NCBI GenBank assembly: GCA_035995425.1
Contig: DASYKM010000135.1
Coordinates: 1 to 17,349 of the forward strand
Reading direction: 5' to 3'
From: CADEED01 sp035995425
GTDB taxonomy: Bacteria > Pseudomonadota > Gammaproteobacteria > Steroidobacterales > Steroidobacteraceae
DNA length: 17,349 bases
In this document: positions 1 through 7,446 of the stretch, one piece after another
Layout of the letters: every line of letters begins with the position of its first letter
How positions within the stretch are numbered: position 1 is the first letter of the stretch
Made by a program: the position numbers and the translations under genes
The notes under the pieces: model-generated
The model's input: the letters and a program-made list of their open reading frames with translations, nothing else
Told to the model about the DNA's origin: nothing
Database searches by the model: none

Positions 1-624
1 CGCCCGGAAGAAGTGACCGAGATGCAGCGCACCGTGAAGGGCGAAGTGGTGTCGTCGACGTTCGACGAACCCGCCGCCCGCCACGTGCAGGTCGCGGAAA
101 TGGTGATCGAAAAGGCCAAGCGCCTGGTCGAGCACAAGAAAGACGTGGTCATCCTGCTCGACTCCATCACGCGCCTGGCGCGCGCCTACAACACCGTGGT
201 GCCGAGCTCCGGCAAGGTGCTCACCGGCGGTGTGGACGCGAATGCGTTGCAGCGCCCGAAGCGCTTCTTCGGCGCCGCGCGCAACATCGAGGAGGGCGGC
301 AGTCTAACTATCCTGGCCACCGCGCTCATCGACACCGGCTCGAAGATGGACGACGTGATCTACGAAGAGTTCAAGGGCACTGGCAACTGCGAAATTCATC
401 TCGACCGGCGCATCGCTGAAAAGCGCGTGTTCCCCGCGATGAACATCAACCGTTCCGGCACGCGCAAGGAAGAGCTCATCACCGACCAGGGCGAGCTCGC
501 GAAGATCTGGATCCTGCGCAAGCTCCTGCACCCCATGGACGAGCTCGCGGCCATCGAGTTCCTGCTCGACAAGATGAAGGATACGAAGACCAACGCCGAG
601 TTCTTCGAGGCGATGAAACGCTGA
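1..624 (+). CDS. rho: Transcription termination factor Rho, C-terminal part (5' end outside window)
   Basis: Rho is a hexameric RNA-dependent ATPase/helicase that ends transcription of untranslated RNA. The frame is open from base 1, and the 207 visible residues cover roughly the second half of the usual ~420-residue protein. I can read the Walker B strand (VVILLDSITRLARAYN), the secondary RNA-binding Q/R-loop region (SGKVLTGGVDANALQRPKRF), the EEFKGTGN segment and the arginine-rich RRIAEKRVFPA segment before the C-terminus ending FFEAMKR. The match to E. coli Rho is nearly residue for residue, with no frameshift. The N-terminal RNA-binding domain, Walker A motif and leader lie outside the window, so regulation cannot be judged. 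A long dyad follows the stop codon. Confidence 0.98.
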   Translation, partial: RPEEVTEMQRTVKGEVVSSTFDEPAARHVQVAEMVIEKAKRLVEHKKDVVILLDSITRLARAYNTVVPSSGKVLTGGVDANALQRPKRFFGAARNIEEGGSLTILATALIDTGSKMDDVIYEEFKGTGNCEIHLDRRIAEKRVFPAMNINRSGTRKEELITDQGELAKIWILRKLLHPMDELAAIEFLLDKMKDTKTNAEFFEAMKR

Positions 625-641
625 CCTTTTCGACTCTCCGG

Positions 642-673
642 GCGCCGGGTGTGACCCAACTCACACCCGGCGC
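642..673 (+). terminator. Perfect 13-bp hairpin after rho, possible transcript end
   Basis: Arms GCGCCGGGTGTGA (642-654) and TCACACCCGGCGC (661-673) pair perfectly around a 6-base loop, CCCAAC, starting 17 bases after the rho stop. No run of T follows, so it is not a textbook intrinsic terminator. It could instead protect the 3' end of the rho mRNA or act together with the adjoining palindrome. The position and stem length are seen directly; the function is inferred. Confidence 0.5.
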
Positions 674-691
674 GTCGCGGTACCGCGACGC
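672..691. repeat. 20-bp perfect palindrome abutting the rho hairpin
   Basis: GCGTCGCGGTACCGCGACGC reads the same on both strands and shares its first two bases with the right arm of the preceding hairpin. In RNA the two structures would compete or stack. As DNA it could be a dimeric protein site. About 95 bases separate it from the next start codon, so it could belong to the promoter region of the envelope protein gene at 786. No further evidence for a role is visible. Confidence 0.5.
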
Positions 692-785
692 TGGCGCACA
701 CACCTAAGCTGTTAGATCATGGCGCGACCCCGCTGTCCGGGGCCGCTTGTTTGCCTGTGTTTTCATGCGTTGGTAGGAGTCGCGA

Positions 786-1688
786 ATGCGTCTGGGACTC
801 ATCGTTTTGCTTTGCCTGCTCAACACCGGCTGCGCGTTGTGGCGTCGCGACCGTGAAGAGCCGGTCGAAAACGGACCACGCAAGGAAAAGGCCGAGCCCG
901 TGCTCAAGCCTAGCGAAGCGCTGAAACCGAAGTCGCTCGAGATGGCCAGTCCCATCTCCGACTACTTCTTCATGCGCGGAAGCTACTTCCAGGGCGACGT
1001 CGTCACCGAGCTGCGCCTGAGCTCCACCGGCGCCAATCCCGCGGTGCCCGACGGAGACCGCGTGAGCCTCGAGGACGATTTCGGCCTGGACGACGTCGTC
1101 AATCAGGCCACCCTGGAATTCGACATCCGCATGCGCGAGCGCAATCACCTGCGCATCAACTATTTCAAGTTGAACCGCTTCGGCCAGGTGGCCGCGCTAA
1201 ATGACGTCGCGATCGGTGACTTCGATTTCGAGGTGGGCGACCCGATCCGCACCAAGTTCGATTGGCGCGTGCTGTCACTCACGTACACATATTCGTTGTT
1301 CAAGGCCGAGCGCTTCGAGGCCGGGGTCGGGCTCGGCGTGCACATCATCGAAGCCAATTACGAGATCAGCGAGCCCGGGACGATCAATCGGGATCAGTTC
1401 AGCGAAGTAGCGCCGTTCGCCACCATCGCGGTGAACGCGGCGTATCGCATCTCCAAGCGCTGGGCGGTCACCGCGCGCGCCCAGGCGTTCAAACTCAATC
1501 GCGACAGCTACGACGGCACGATGTCGGACTATCACGGCGACATCCAGTACCGCTGGCGCAAGAATTTCGCCGTCGGCCTCGGCTACTCCAAACTATTCGC
1601 CGAGCTCAATCTCCGCGACGCCGATCAGCCTGTGCTCTTCAGCCTGGATACCAGCGGCCCGGAATTGTTCTTCCGCGCCAGCTTCTGA
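786..1688 (+). CDS. Putative outer-membrane beta-barrel / lipoprotein, unknown function
   Basis: A 300-residue protein that I do not recognise by name. The start is supported by AGGAG at 775-779, six bases before ATG. The N-terminus is a short hydrophobic signal ending in LNTGC, so Cys16 could be lipidated, although Asn at -3 is not the usual lipobox residue. A charged linker (about 17-50) follows. The rest is rich in short alternating polar/hydrophobic stretches with aromatic girdles (for example YFFMRGSYF, LRINYFKLNRF, WRVLSLTYTYSLF) and ends in Phe (FFRASF), which is typical of barrels inserted by the BAM complex. I infer an envelope protein. The lipobox and the barrel ending are somewhat at odds, so one of the two readings may be wrong. 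The next gene, hxpB, starts 37 bases downstream on the same strand. Confidence 0.7.
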   Translation: MRLGLIVLLCLLNTGCALWRRDREEPVENGPRKEKAEPVLKPSEALKPKSLEMASPISDYFFMRGSYFQGDVVTELRLSSTGANPAVPDGDRVSLEDDFGLDDVVNQATLEFDIRMRERNHLRINYFKLNRFGQVAALNDVAIGDFDFEVGDPIRTKFDWRVLSLTYTYSLFKAERFEAGVGLGVHIIEANYEISEPGTINRDQFSEVAPFATIAVNAAYRISKRWAVTARAQAFKLNRDSYDGTMSDYHGDIQYRWRKNFAVGLGYSKLFAELNLRDADQPVLFSLDTSGPELFFRASF

Positions 1689-1725
1689 GCGAAACCGGAC
1701 TTCGCCACGAGCTGCCCGATCGGAC

Positions 1726-2397
1726 ATGTTTCGCGCCGCGATATTCGACATGGATGGCTTGCTGATCGACTCCGAGCCCTTCTGGAAACGCGCCGAGCGT
1801 GAGGCGTTCGGTGCCGTAGGTATCGAGATCAGCGATGCGATGGCGGAGGTCACGGCAACCATGACTACGCGGCAGGTCGCAGAGCACTGGTACCGTGTAC
1901 GTCCCTGGGGCGAGAAATCCATCGAGGACCTCGAGGCGGCGGTAATCGCCCGGGTTGCCGATCTGATCCGCGCGCAGAAACGACCGATGCCCGGTGTACG
2001 CGAGGTTCTCGCGCTGTGCGCGCAGCAGGGGTGGCGCGTTGGCCTCGCCTCGAATTCGCCGACAGTGCTCTGCCAGCTGGTATTGCGTGAGCTCGACATC
2101 GCCGCCTGGTTCCACGCCGTGGTCTCGGCCGACTTCGTCGAGCGTGGCAAGCCGGATCCGGCGGTCTATCTACACACCGCCAGGCTCCTGGGGGTGCTTC
2201 CGGGCGAATGCATCGTTTTCGAGGACTCCGCTTCCGGGGTACGCGCGGCGCGCGCGGCCGGCATGAGTGTCGTGGCGATTCCGTCCGCGGGCCAGGAATT
2301 TCCGGAAGGTGATTTCGCGCCGCACGCCAGGTTCGCCGGACTGCAGGAATTCGCGGCCGAACACGCGCAGCGGTTGTGGGCCGCGCGCGGGCACTGA
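1726..2397 (+). CDS. hxpB: HAD-superfamily sugar phosphatase, HxpB/YniC type
   Basis: A cytoplasmic haloacid-dehalogenase-type phosphatase of 223 residues. The E. coli relative HxpB (YniC) hydrolyses hexitol phosphates and 2-deoxyglucose-6-phosphate. Visible motifs are the nucleophile loop FDMDGLLIDSEP (Asp8, Asp10), motif II Ser109 in GLASNSPT, motif III Lys142 in GKPDP, and motif IV Glu166/Asp167 in FEDSASG. The helical cap lies between motifs I and II, as in the beta-phosphoglucomutase-like subgroup. Identity to YniC is evident in the first 20 residues and in PGVREVLALC. There is no convincing Shine-Dalgarno sequence, so translation may depend on readthrough from the gene ending at 1688. 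The substrate is inferred from the family. Confidence 0.9.
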   Translation: MFRAAIFDMDGLLIDSEPFWKRAEREAFGAVGIEISDAMAEVTATMTTRQVAEHWYRVRPWGEKSIEDLEAAVIARVADLIRAQKRPMPGVREVLALCAQQGWRVGLASNSPTVLCQLVLRELDIAAWFHAVVSADFVERGKPDPAVYLHTARLLGVLPGECIVFEDSASGVRAARAAGMSVVAIPSAGQEFPEGDFAPHARFAGLQEFAAEHAQRLWAARGH

Positions 2398-2398
2398 C

Positions 2399-3280
2399 TC
2401 ACTCGCGCAGGAAACGCACCACGCGTTCGATGGTCGCGGCGTCGCGCAACGCGCCACTGTGTCCCATTCCCCGCGTCCGCCAGAACGTCGCCTGCGGAAT
2501 CGCCGAGGCCAGCGCCTCTCCCTGCGCGAACGGCGCGACGTTGTCTTCCTCGTCGTGAATCACGAGCACCGGAATGCGCACGCTGGACGCGGCCGCGGTC
2601 GAGGAGATCGCCGTGGCGGGGCGGCCGAAATGCGCGGTGAATCGCTGGCGGAGATTTTTGCGGGCGGCGCCCTTCAGCCCCAACATCCTGGCGAAGGACC
2701 CGAGGATGTAGTCCATGTCGGAAGGAACGCCAAACAGGCAGATTCTCTTCGGATGATGGTCGACGGTTTCCGCGAGCACCGTCAGCACCGCGCCGCCGCC
2801 GAGCGAATGACCGATCACCGCATGCACCGGCGCACGCGCGCGCAGGACTTCCGCGAGGCTGTCGCGGAATCGCGGCAGGTCGGACAAGCGGCCGGGCGAT
2901 GCGCCGTGGGCCGGCGCGTCGATGCCGATGACCGAAAAACCCGCCGCGCGCAACGGAGCGATGAAATTTCCGAAGCGCGCCGCGTGACTGCCCCAGCCGT
3001 GGAGCAGCACGACCCAGGGTTCCACGTCACCCCACTGCCACACGTTGAATTCATGGGCTCCGGCGCGTAACGACAACTTCCGGGCCTGCGCGACGACCGG
3101 TGCGTCGCCAGCCTCGAGCTCGCGGCGCGGCGGCGTGAGAAACATGCGAAAGGCGAGGCGGCCGGCGAGCGGAATGCTGAGCCACTGCAGGAAGGCGAAC
3201 AGCCGGCGCAGGCGCCGCTGCAGCGCCGGCGATACACCCGGGACCACCCGGCCGAGAACTGGTTTGCGGCGCTCTTCCAT
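2399..3280 (-). CDS. Alpha/beta-hydrolase fold protein
   Basis: A serine hydrolase of 293 residues in the cytoplasm or at the inner face of the membrane; the substrate is unknown. The fold is shown by the oxyanion-hole motif LLHGWG (94-97), the nucleophile elbow GHSLGG (Ser159), an acidic residue in IHDEEDNVAP (Asp246) and the catalytic His274 in GMGHSG. About 60 basic and hydrophobic residues precede the core. I chose the ATG at 3278-3280. A TTG at 3308-3310 would add ten residues but has no ribosome binding site, and the ATG is also only weakly supported. The gene converges on hxpB with one base between the stop codons, and is divergent from the DUF4412-like gene at 3368, sharing an 87-base promoter region. 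Esterase, thioesterase or lysophospholipase activity is possible. Confidence 0.87.
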   Translation of the reverse strand: MEERRKPVLGRVVPGVSPALQRRLRRLFAFLQWLSIPLAGRLAFRMFLTPPRRELEAGDAPVVAQARKLSLRAGAHEFNVWQWGDVEPWVVLLHGWGSHAARFGNFIAPLRAAGFSVIGIDAPAHGASPGRLSDLPRFRDSLAEVLRARAPVHAVIGHSLGGGAVLTVLAETVDHHPKRICLFGVPSDMDYILGSFARMLGLKGAARKNLRQRFTAHFGRPATAISSTAAASSVRIPVLVIHDEEDNVAPFAQGEALASAIPQATFWRTRGMGHSGALRDAATIERVVRFLRE

Positions 3281-3367
3281 GATCTTTAAGTCTATGAAAG
3301 TCGGATACAAATTACATGCGCCAAGGTGCGGTGTAGAGTCGCGAACTCAAATACCTTGAGGGGTTTC

Positions 3368-4144
3368 ATGAAACGCACTTACTTAGTTGTCATTGGCGCG
3401 CTTTGCGCGCAGGCCGCCACCGCCGGCGTCTACGTCGAGATGGTCGATCACGACATCAAGGCGGACAAGACCACGCTCGCGCAGAAGATGTATGTGCAGG
3501 ACGGCAACGGCCGCTTCGTCGACGCCGAAGGGCATGCCACGCTCATCAAGAACGGCACCTTCTACATCATCGATGACCAGGACAAGAGCTACGTCGCGGT
3601 CGACAAGGCGACCATGGAAGAGCTCGCGAAGAAGATAAGTGCGGCGATGGAAAAGATGAAGGACCAGCTCGCCCAACTACCGCCCGAGCAACGCGAGCAG
3701 ATGGAAAAAATGATGCCCGGCATGGGCGGCGACAAGAAATGGACCGTGGAAGCGCTCGACACCGGCAAGACCGACAAGGTCGGCGCACGCAGCTGCCGCC
3801 TCTGGGACATCAAGCGGGGCGGCGAACTCGACGACCAGATTTGCGTGGTCCCCTATTCGGCCTTGCCGGGGAAGGAAAATTTCCAGGCGATGTTCGCGAA
3901 CTTCGCCAAGGTCTTCGAGGAAATTGCAAAATCCGTACCCATGTTGTCCGGCATGATGTCCAACGAATTCGGTGCGCAGGCCAAGGCAAATGGCTTTCCG
4001 GTCCGATCGCGCGCTTATGAGAACGGCAAGCTCGGCGACGACGAACAGCTCATGAGCGTGTGGCGCGAAGAAGCCATCGCCGCATCGATGTTCGAGATCC
4101 CCGCGGGCTACAAGAAAAAGCAGATGCCCGTGGGAGCCGAATGA
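3368..4144 (+). CDS. Exported DUF4412-like protein
   Basis: A 258-residue protein with a signal peptide (MKRTYLVVIGALCAQAATA, cut before GVYVEM), so probably periplasmic. The start is fixed by GAGGGG at 3358-3363, four bases before ATG. An N-terminal beta-rich part carries short turns such as QDGNGRFVDAEGH and the phrase YIIDDQDKSYVAVDKATMEE. It leads into an amphipathic, Met/Gln/Glu-rich helix (about 92-123). A second beta region contains two cysteines (Cys138 and Cys153, by my count) that could form a disulphide. The layout resembles DUF4412 proteins, whose function is not established. The gene lies 10 bases before cbpA and probably shares its transcript, although a direct link to the chaperone is not obvious. 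Confidence 0.72.
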   Translation: MKRTYLVVIGALCAQAATAGVYVEMVDHDIKADKTTLAQKMYVQDGNGRFVDAEGHATLIKNGTFYIIDDQDKSYVAVDKATMEELAKKISAAMEKMKDQLAQLPPEQREQMEKMMPGMGGDKKWTVEALDTGKTDKVGARSCRLWDIKRGGELDDQICVVPYSALPGKENFQAMFANFAKVFEEIAKSVPMLSGMMSNEFGAQAKANGFPVRSRAYENGKLGDDEQLMSVWREEAIAASMFEIPAGYKKKQMPVGAE

Positions 4145-4154
4145 ACGGAGCGCG

Positions 4155-5093
4155 ATGAAGTACGCGGACTACTATGCCGCGCTCGGTGTCGAGCGCGGCG
4201 CCTCGCCTGACGAGATCAAGAAGGCGTATCGGCGGCTGGCGCAGAAGCACCACCCGGATGTTTCCAAGGAGCCGGGCGCCGAGGCGCGCTTCAAGGAAAT
4301 CGCCGAGGCGTATCAGACACTCAAGGACCCCGAAAAGCGCGCCGCCTACGACGCGCTCGGGAGCCGGCCGCAGGGCGAGGAATTCCGTCCTCCGCCCGAC
4401 TGGGCGCGCCAGCACGGTGGCGCGGATGGCGCCGGCGGCGAGCAATTCTCCTTCGACGATGTGGATTTCTCCGACCTGTTCTCGCGCTTTGGCGGGCGCA
4501 ACGGCGCCCAGCCGGGGCAGGACTTCGAAGTCCCCGTGGAAATCAGCATCGAGGATGCATTCGGCGGCACCACGCTGTCGCTGTCGCTTTCCATGCAGGA
4601 ATACGACGCCTCGGGTCGACCACGGCGCGTGCCGCACACGGTGAAGGCGCGCGTCGCGCCGGGAGCCGTCGACGGCCAGCGATTGCGGCTGCCGGGAAAA
4701 GGCGGCAAGGGTCGAGGTGCACGCGACGGTGACCTCTATCTCGACATCAAGTTGAAACCGCATCCGCTCTATCGCGCCACCGGTCACGACCTTTATCTGG
4801 AGCTGCCGATCGCGCCATGGGAAGCGGCACTCGGAGCCACGATCGAGGTTCCGACGCTGGCGGGCCCCGTGAGTCTCAAACTGCCGGCGGGAACATCGTC
4901 AGGGCGGAAGTTGCGGCTCTCCGGGCGAGGCTTGCCGAAAGCGCGCGGCGGCGCCGGCGACTTGTTCGCGGTGGCGCAGATCGTGGTGCCCGGCGAGCCC
5001 GGCGAACGCGAGCGTGACCTTTACGGGCAACTGGCCCAGGAGGCGAGCGCGGAATTCAATCCGCGGCGCCACTTCGGCAAGGAAGGGACATGA
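4155..5093 (+). CDS. cbpA: DnaJ-like co-chaperone / curved-DNA-binding protein CbpA
   Basis: A 312-residue type II J-domain protein. It stimulates DnaK ATPase and, in E. coli, also binds curved DNA in stationary phase. The J domain (about 5-69) has the HPD motif at residues 33-35. A Gly/Phe-rich linker with Asp (about 70-118) follows, then two C-terminal beta domains (about 120-300) with the typical DFEVPVEISIEDAFGG and LRLPGKGGKG phrases. The DnaJ zinc finger is absent, which separates CbpA from DnaJ. GGAG at 4147-4150 supports the ATG. The 3' end overlaps cbpM by four bases (ATGA), so the two are translationally coupled, which fits the known CbpA-CbpM partnership. Confidence 0.95.
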   Translation: MKYADYYAALGVERGASPDEIKKAYRRLAQKHHPDVSKEPGAEARFKEIAEAYQTLKDPEKRAAYDALGSRPQGEEFRPPPDWARQHGGADGAGGEQFSFDDVDFSDLFSRFGGRNGAQPGQDFEVPVEISIEDAFGGTTLSLSLSMQEYDASGRPRRVPHTVKARVAPGAVDGQRLRLPGKGGKGRGARDGDLYLDIKLKPHPLYRATGHDLYLELPIAPWEAALGATIEVPTLAGPVSLKLPAGTSSGRKLRLSGRGLPKARGGAGDLFAVAQIVVPGEPGERERDLYGQLAQEASAEFNPRRHFGKEGT

Positions 5094-5404
5094 GCATCGA
5101 ACCCGAAGTGCTGTGGCTCGACGAACATCGGGTGGTGAGCCTGAGCGAGCTCATCGAGCTCTCCGGCCTGCGCGAAGGCGAGTTGCTCGAGCTGGTGCAC
5201 AGCGGCGCGCTGCAGGTGCGCGATGCGGCCGGCGGATACAGCTTCAGTGCAAGCATGGTCACGGTGGCGCGCACCGCCTCACGATTGCGTGACGACCTGG
5301 AGCTGGATACGCGTGCGCTGAGCGTGGCGCTCAAGCTGCTCGAGCGCGTGCGCGACCTCGAAGATGAGCTCGTGCGCCTGCGCGCGCAGATGCCTCGTAG
5401 TTAG
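5090..5404 (+). CDS. cbpM: Chaperone modulatory protein CbpM
   Basis: A 104-residue MerR-like protein. In E. coli CbpM binds the J domain of CbpA and blocks both its co-chaperone and DNA-binding activities. The N-terminal half resembles a winged helix-turn-helix (VVSLSELIELSGLREGELLELVHSGAL). The C-terminal half is a long charged helix with a heptad-like pattern (LELDTRALSVALKLLERVRDLEDELVRL). Position immediately after cbpA, with an ATGA overlap, is the standard arrangement and is strong support for a protein this short. The stop codon overlaps the stop of the convergent minus-strand gene by four bases. Confidence 0.93.
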   Translation: MSIEPEVLWLDEHRVVSLSELIELSGLREGELLELVHSGALQVRDAAGGYSFSASMVTVARTASRLRDDLELDTRALSVALKLLERVRDLEDELVRLRAQMPRS

Positions 5405-5772
5405 GCGCGCGAGCGCGCCAAGGCGGCGCCGGCGACGGCAGGCCTGCCGGTGGCGCGAGCCACGCAATGAAATGAGTCACAACCCACGCGGCGCGCACGG
5501 CGCGGTGCCGGCGTGTCCTTGACCGGCTTGTCGGCCCGAGCGCGGTTGTTTCCGGCCGGCGGGTCCTGCGTTGCGTTGTCGTCGCACGCCATCTGCGGAC
5601 TTTCGGCGACCGTCGTGCGAATGATCAGATGCGCCGCCGGATTCCCGAGGTCGAATTTCGGTTGCGTCGCCAGCTTGATCGAAGGCGGTTTCGCGGGCGT
5701 CCGTTCGCTTGCCTGCGCGACTGCCGACAAAGCCAGCAGCGAACCCACCAGCATCCATGTGCGTGTCTTCAT
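5401..5772 (-). CDS. Small exported protein of unknown function
   Basis: A 123-residue protein that I do not recognise. The ATG at 5770-5772 is chosen because it begins a clean signal peptide (MKTRTWMLVGSLLALSAVAQA, cut before SERTPAKPP); a longer reading from 5817 would bury it. The mature part is Pro/Ala/Arg-rich, with a short beta-like stretch (AAHLIIRTTVAESPQ) and three cysteines, two of them in GCDSFHC near the end. The last ~25 residues are low complexity and could be out-of-frame-like sequence, so the 3' end is less certain than the 5' end. No good ribosome binding site is visible; a 6-bp hairpin lies directly upstream of the ATG. The gene is divergent from the FAD oxidase at 5914. Confidence 0.55.
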   Translation of the reverse strand: MKTRTWMLVGSLLALSAVAQASERTPAKPPSIKLATQPKFDLGNPAAHLIIRTTVAESPQMACDDNATQDPPAGNNRARADKPVKDTPAPRRARRVGCDSFHCVARATGRPAVAGAALARSRA

Positions 5773-5790
5773 GGGCTTGAGGCTAAGCCC
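5773..5790 (-). repeat. Short hairpin immediately upstream of the minus-strand start
   Basis: GGGCTT (5773-5778) and AAGCCC (5785-5790) pair perfectly around six bases and touch the start codon of the exported protein gene. In the mRNA this 6-bp stem would occupy the place of the ribosome binding site, so it may lower initiation. The pairing is seen directly; the effect is inferred. Confidence 0.35.
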
Positions 5791-5800
5791 AGCTTCGCCA

Positions 5801-5814
5801 CCGGACAAGTCCGG
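5801..5814. promoter_or_regulatory. Palindrome CCGGACAAGTCCGG in a divergent promoter region
   Basis: A perfect 6+2+6 inverted repeat between the divergently transcribed genes at 5772 and 5914. A smaller dyad, TTTGTGCAAA, follows at 5823-5832. Both lie where a repressor or activator of either gene could bind. A -10-like CATAAT at 5887-5892 is the best promoter element I see for the FAD oxidase, but it lacks a clear -35 partner. No regulator can be named. Confidence 0.35.
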
Positions 5815-5913
5815 CAAAGCAATTTGTGCAAAGCGATGCGTCCGGATTGAGCCCGGTGGGCCGCCGCAGGCGTAAAGTACGTCCTACATAATCACAATAA
5901 GAAAGGTCTCCCC

Positions 5914-7428
5914 ATGAAGCGCCGTCGATTCATCCAATCCGCCCTGGCCGCCATTCCCGCCACCGCGATCCCGGCTTCCGCGTGGTCCTGCGGCAAGATT
6001 TTCGCTTCCGCGGCGGCGGTCTCCGCCGACCTGCCCGACATCGAAGCACTGACGAGTTGCAACAAGCAGTTCTTCCTCAGAGGCGCCGACGTAAAGGCAT
6101 TCGCCGGGAGGTTGCGCGGCGAGCTCCTGATGCGGGACAGCGCCGGTTACGACGCGGCGCGTCGCGTGTGGAATGGTGCTTTCGACCGGCATCCGGCGCT
6201 GATCGCGCGCTGCAGTGGTGCGGCCGACGTCATGGAAGCGGTGAAGTTCGCGGCGGAACGGGAGCTGCTGGTGTCGGTCCGCGGCGGCGGGCACAGCCTT
6301 TCAGGTCAGTCGGTTTGCGAGAAGGGCTTGATGATCGACCTGGCGCAGATGAACAGCTCGCGCGTCGACCCCACGCGACGCATCGCCACCATCGAAGGCG
6401 GCGCCTTGTTAGGCGCGCTCGATCGCGAGGCGCTGGCGCATCGGCTCGCGACCACGGCTGGCACCGTTTCGCATACAGGCGTGGGCGGCCTCACGCTCGG
6501 CGGTGGCTTCGGTCGGCTGGGCCGGCGCTTCGGTCTCGCCTGTGACAACGTTCGCTCCATCGACCTGGTGACGGCAAACGGACAGTTGGTCACCGCGAGC
6601 AACGATCAGAACAAGGATCTGTTCTGGGCACTGCGCGGCGGCGGCGGCAATTTCGGCGTCGCCACGTCGTTCGAGTTCCAGCTGCATCCGGTGGACCCGA
6701 TCATGCTCGGCGGCGAACTGGTGTACTCATTCGAAGATGCGCCGAAAGTGCTGGAGTTCTTCTTCGGTTTCGCGGCGCAAGCGCCCGATGAGCTCAATCT
6801 GGATGCGGCGGTGGTGCGCCTGCCCAACGATCAGAGGTTCATGTCGATCGATGTCTGTTATAGCGGGCCGACGGACAAGGGCGAAAAGTTGTTGGCGCCG
6901 TTGCGCCAGTTCCGCAAGCCCGTCAGCGACACCGTGGCGCCCACGCCGTACGTCGCGTTGCAGGCGTCAGGCGACGAAAAGAACGCGGGTGGCCACAAGT
7001 TCTATATCAAGGCTGGATTCGTGCAGAAGACCACGCCGGCGCTCATCGACGACATCATTTCAACCGTGGCCAACGCCAGCTTGCCGGTGGTGCAGGCCGT
7101 GGTGCTGCCACAGGGTGGCGGTGCATATGCACGGGTGAAGACCGGCGCCACCGCGTTCGCGCAACGCGCAGCGCCGCACAACATGTTCGTGTTCAGCCGC
7201 TGGGATGACGCGTCGCAGAGCGAGGCCGTGGGCAACTGGTCGCGAACGGCGTGGAAGAAGCTGGAAGCGCACACGCACGGCTTCTACGTCAACGAGTTCA
7301 ACGATGACTCGGCGCGCATGCGTGACACCTACGGGCCGAACTACGACCGCATGGTTGCGCTCAAGACGAAGTACGACGCTAACAACCTGTTCCGCATGAA
7401 CGCGAACATCACGCCGGCTGGCGCGTAA
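5914..7428 (+). CDS. Tat-exported FAD-linked oxidase, berberine bridge enzyme family
   Basis: A 504-residue flavoprotein oxidase of the PCMH/VAO superfamily. Relatives oxidise alcohols, sugars or alkaloids with O2. The N-terminus KRRRFIQSALAAIPA with a later ASA site is a twin-arginine signal, so it is exported folded with cofactor. The FAD-binding domain shows VRGGGHSLSG (His127, the expected 8-alpha-histidyl attachment site), GVGGLTLGGGFGRLGRRFGL and LRGGGGNFGV. The C-terminal BBE tail ends in YDANNLFRMNANITP. Where bicovalent members have a Cys before PTVGVGG, this protein reads AGTVSHTGVGG, so attachment is probably through His only. AGAAAGG (about 5899-5905) precedes the ATG. The neighbours give no substrate clue. 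Confidence 0.93.
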   Translation: MKRRRFIQSALAAIPATAIPASAWSCGKIFASAAAVSADLPDIEALTSCNKQFFLRGADVKAFAGRLRGELLMRDSAGYDAARRVWNGAFDRHPALIARCSGAADVMEAVKFAAERELLVSVRGGGHSLSGQSVCEKGLMIDLAQMNSSRVDPTRRIATIEGGALLGALDREALAHRLATTAGTVSHTGVGGLTLGGGFGRLGRRFGLACDNVRSIDLVTANGQLVTASNDQNKDLFWALRGGGGNFGVATSFEFQLHPVDPIMLGGELVYSFEDAPKVLEFFFGFAAQAPDELNLDAAVVRLPNDQRFMSIDVCYSGPTDKGEKLLAPLRQFRKPVSDTVAPTPYVALQASGDEKNAGGHKFYIKAGFVQKTTPALIDDIISTVANASLPVVQAVVLPQGGGAYARVKTGATAFAQRAAPHNMFVFSRWDDASQSEAVGNWSRTAWKKLEAHTHGFYVNEFNDDSARMRDTYGPNYDRMVALKTKYDANNLFRMNANITPAGA

Positions 7429-7446
7429 CGCGGGTCGCCTCGGGAA

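Noticed and set aside
2267..3070. Plus-strand open frame across hxpB and the alpha/beta hydrolase
   Set aside because: It overlaps two real genes with catalytic motifs, is very Arg-rich and has no ribosome binding site.
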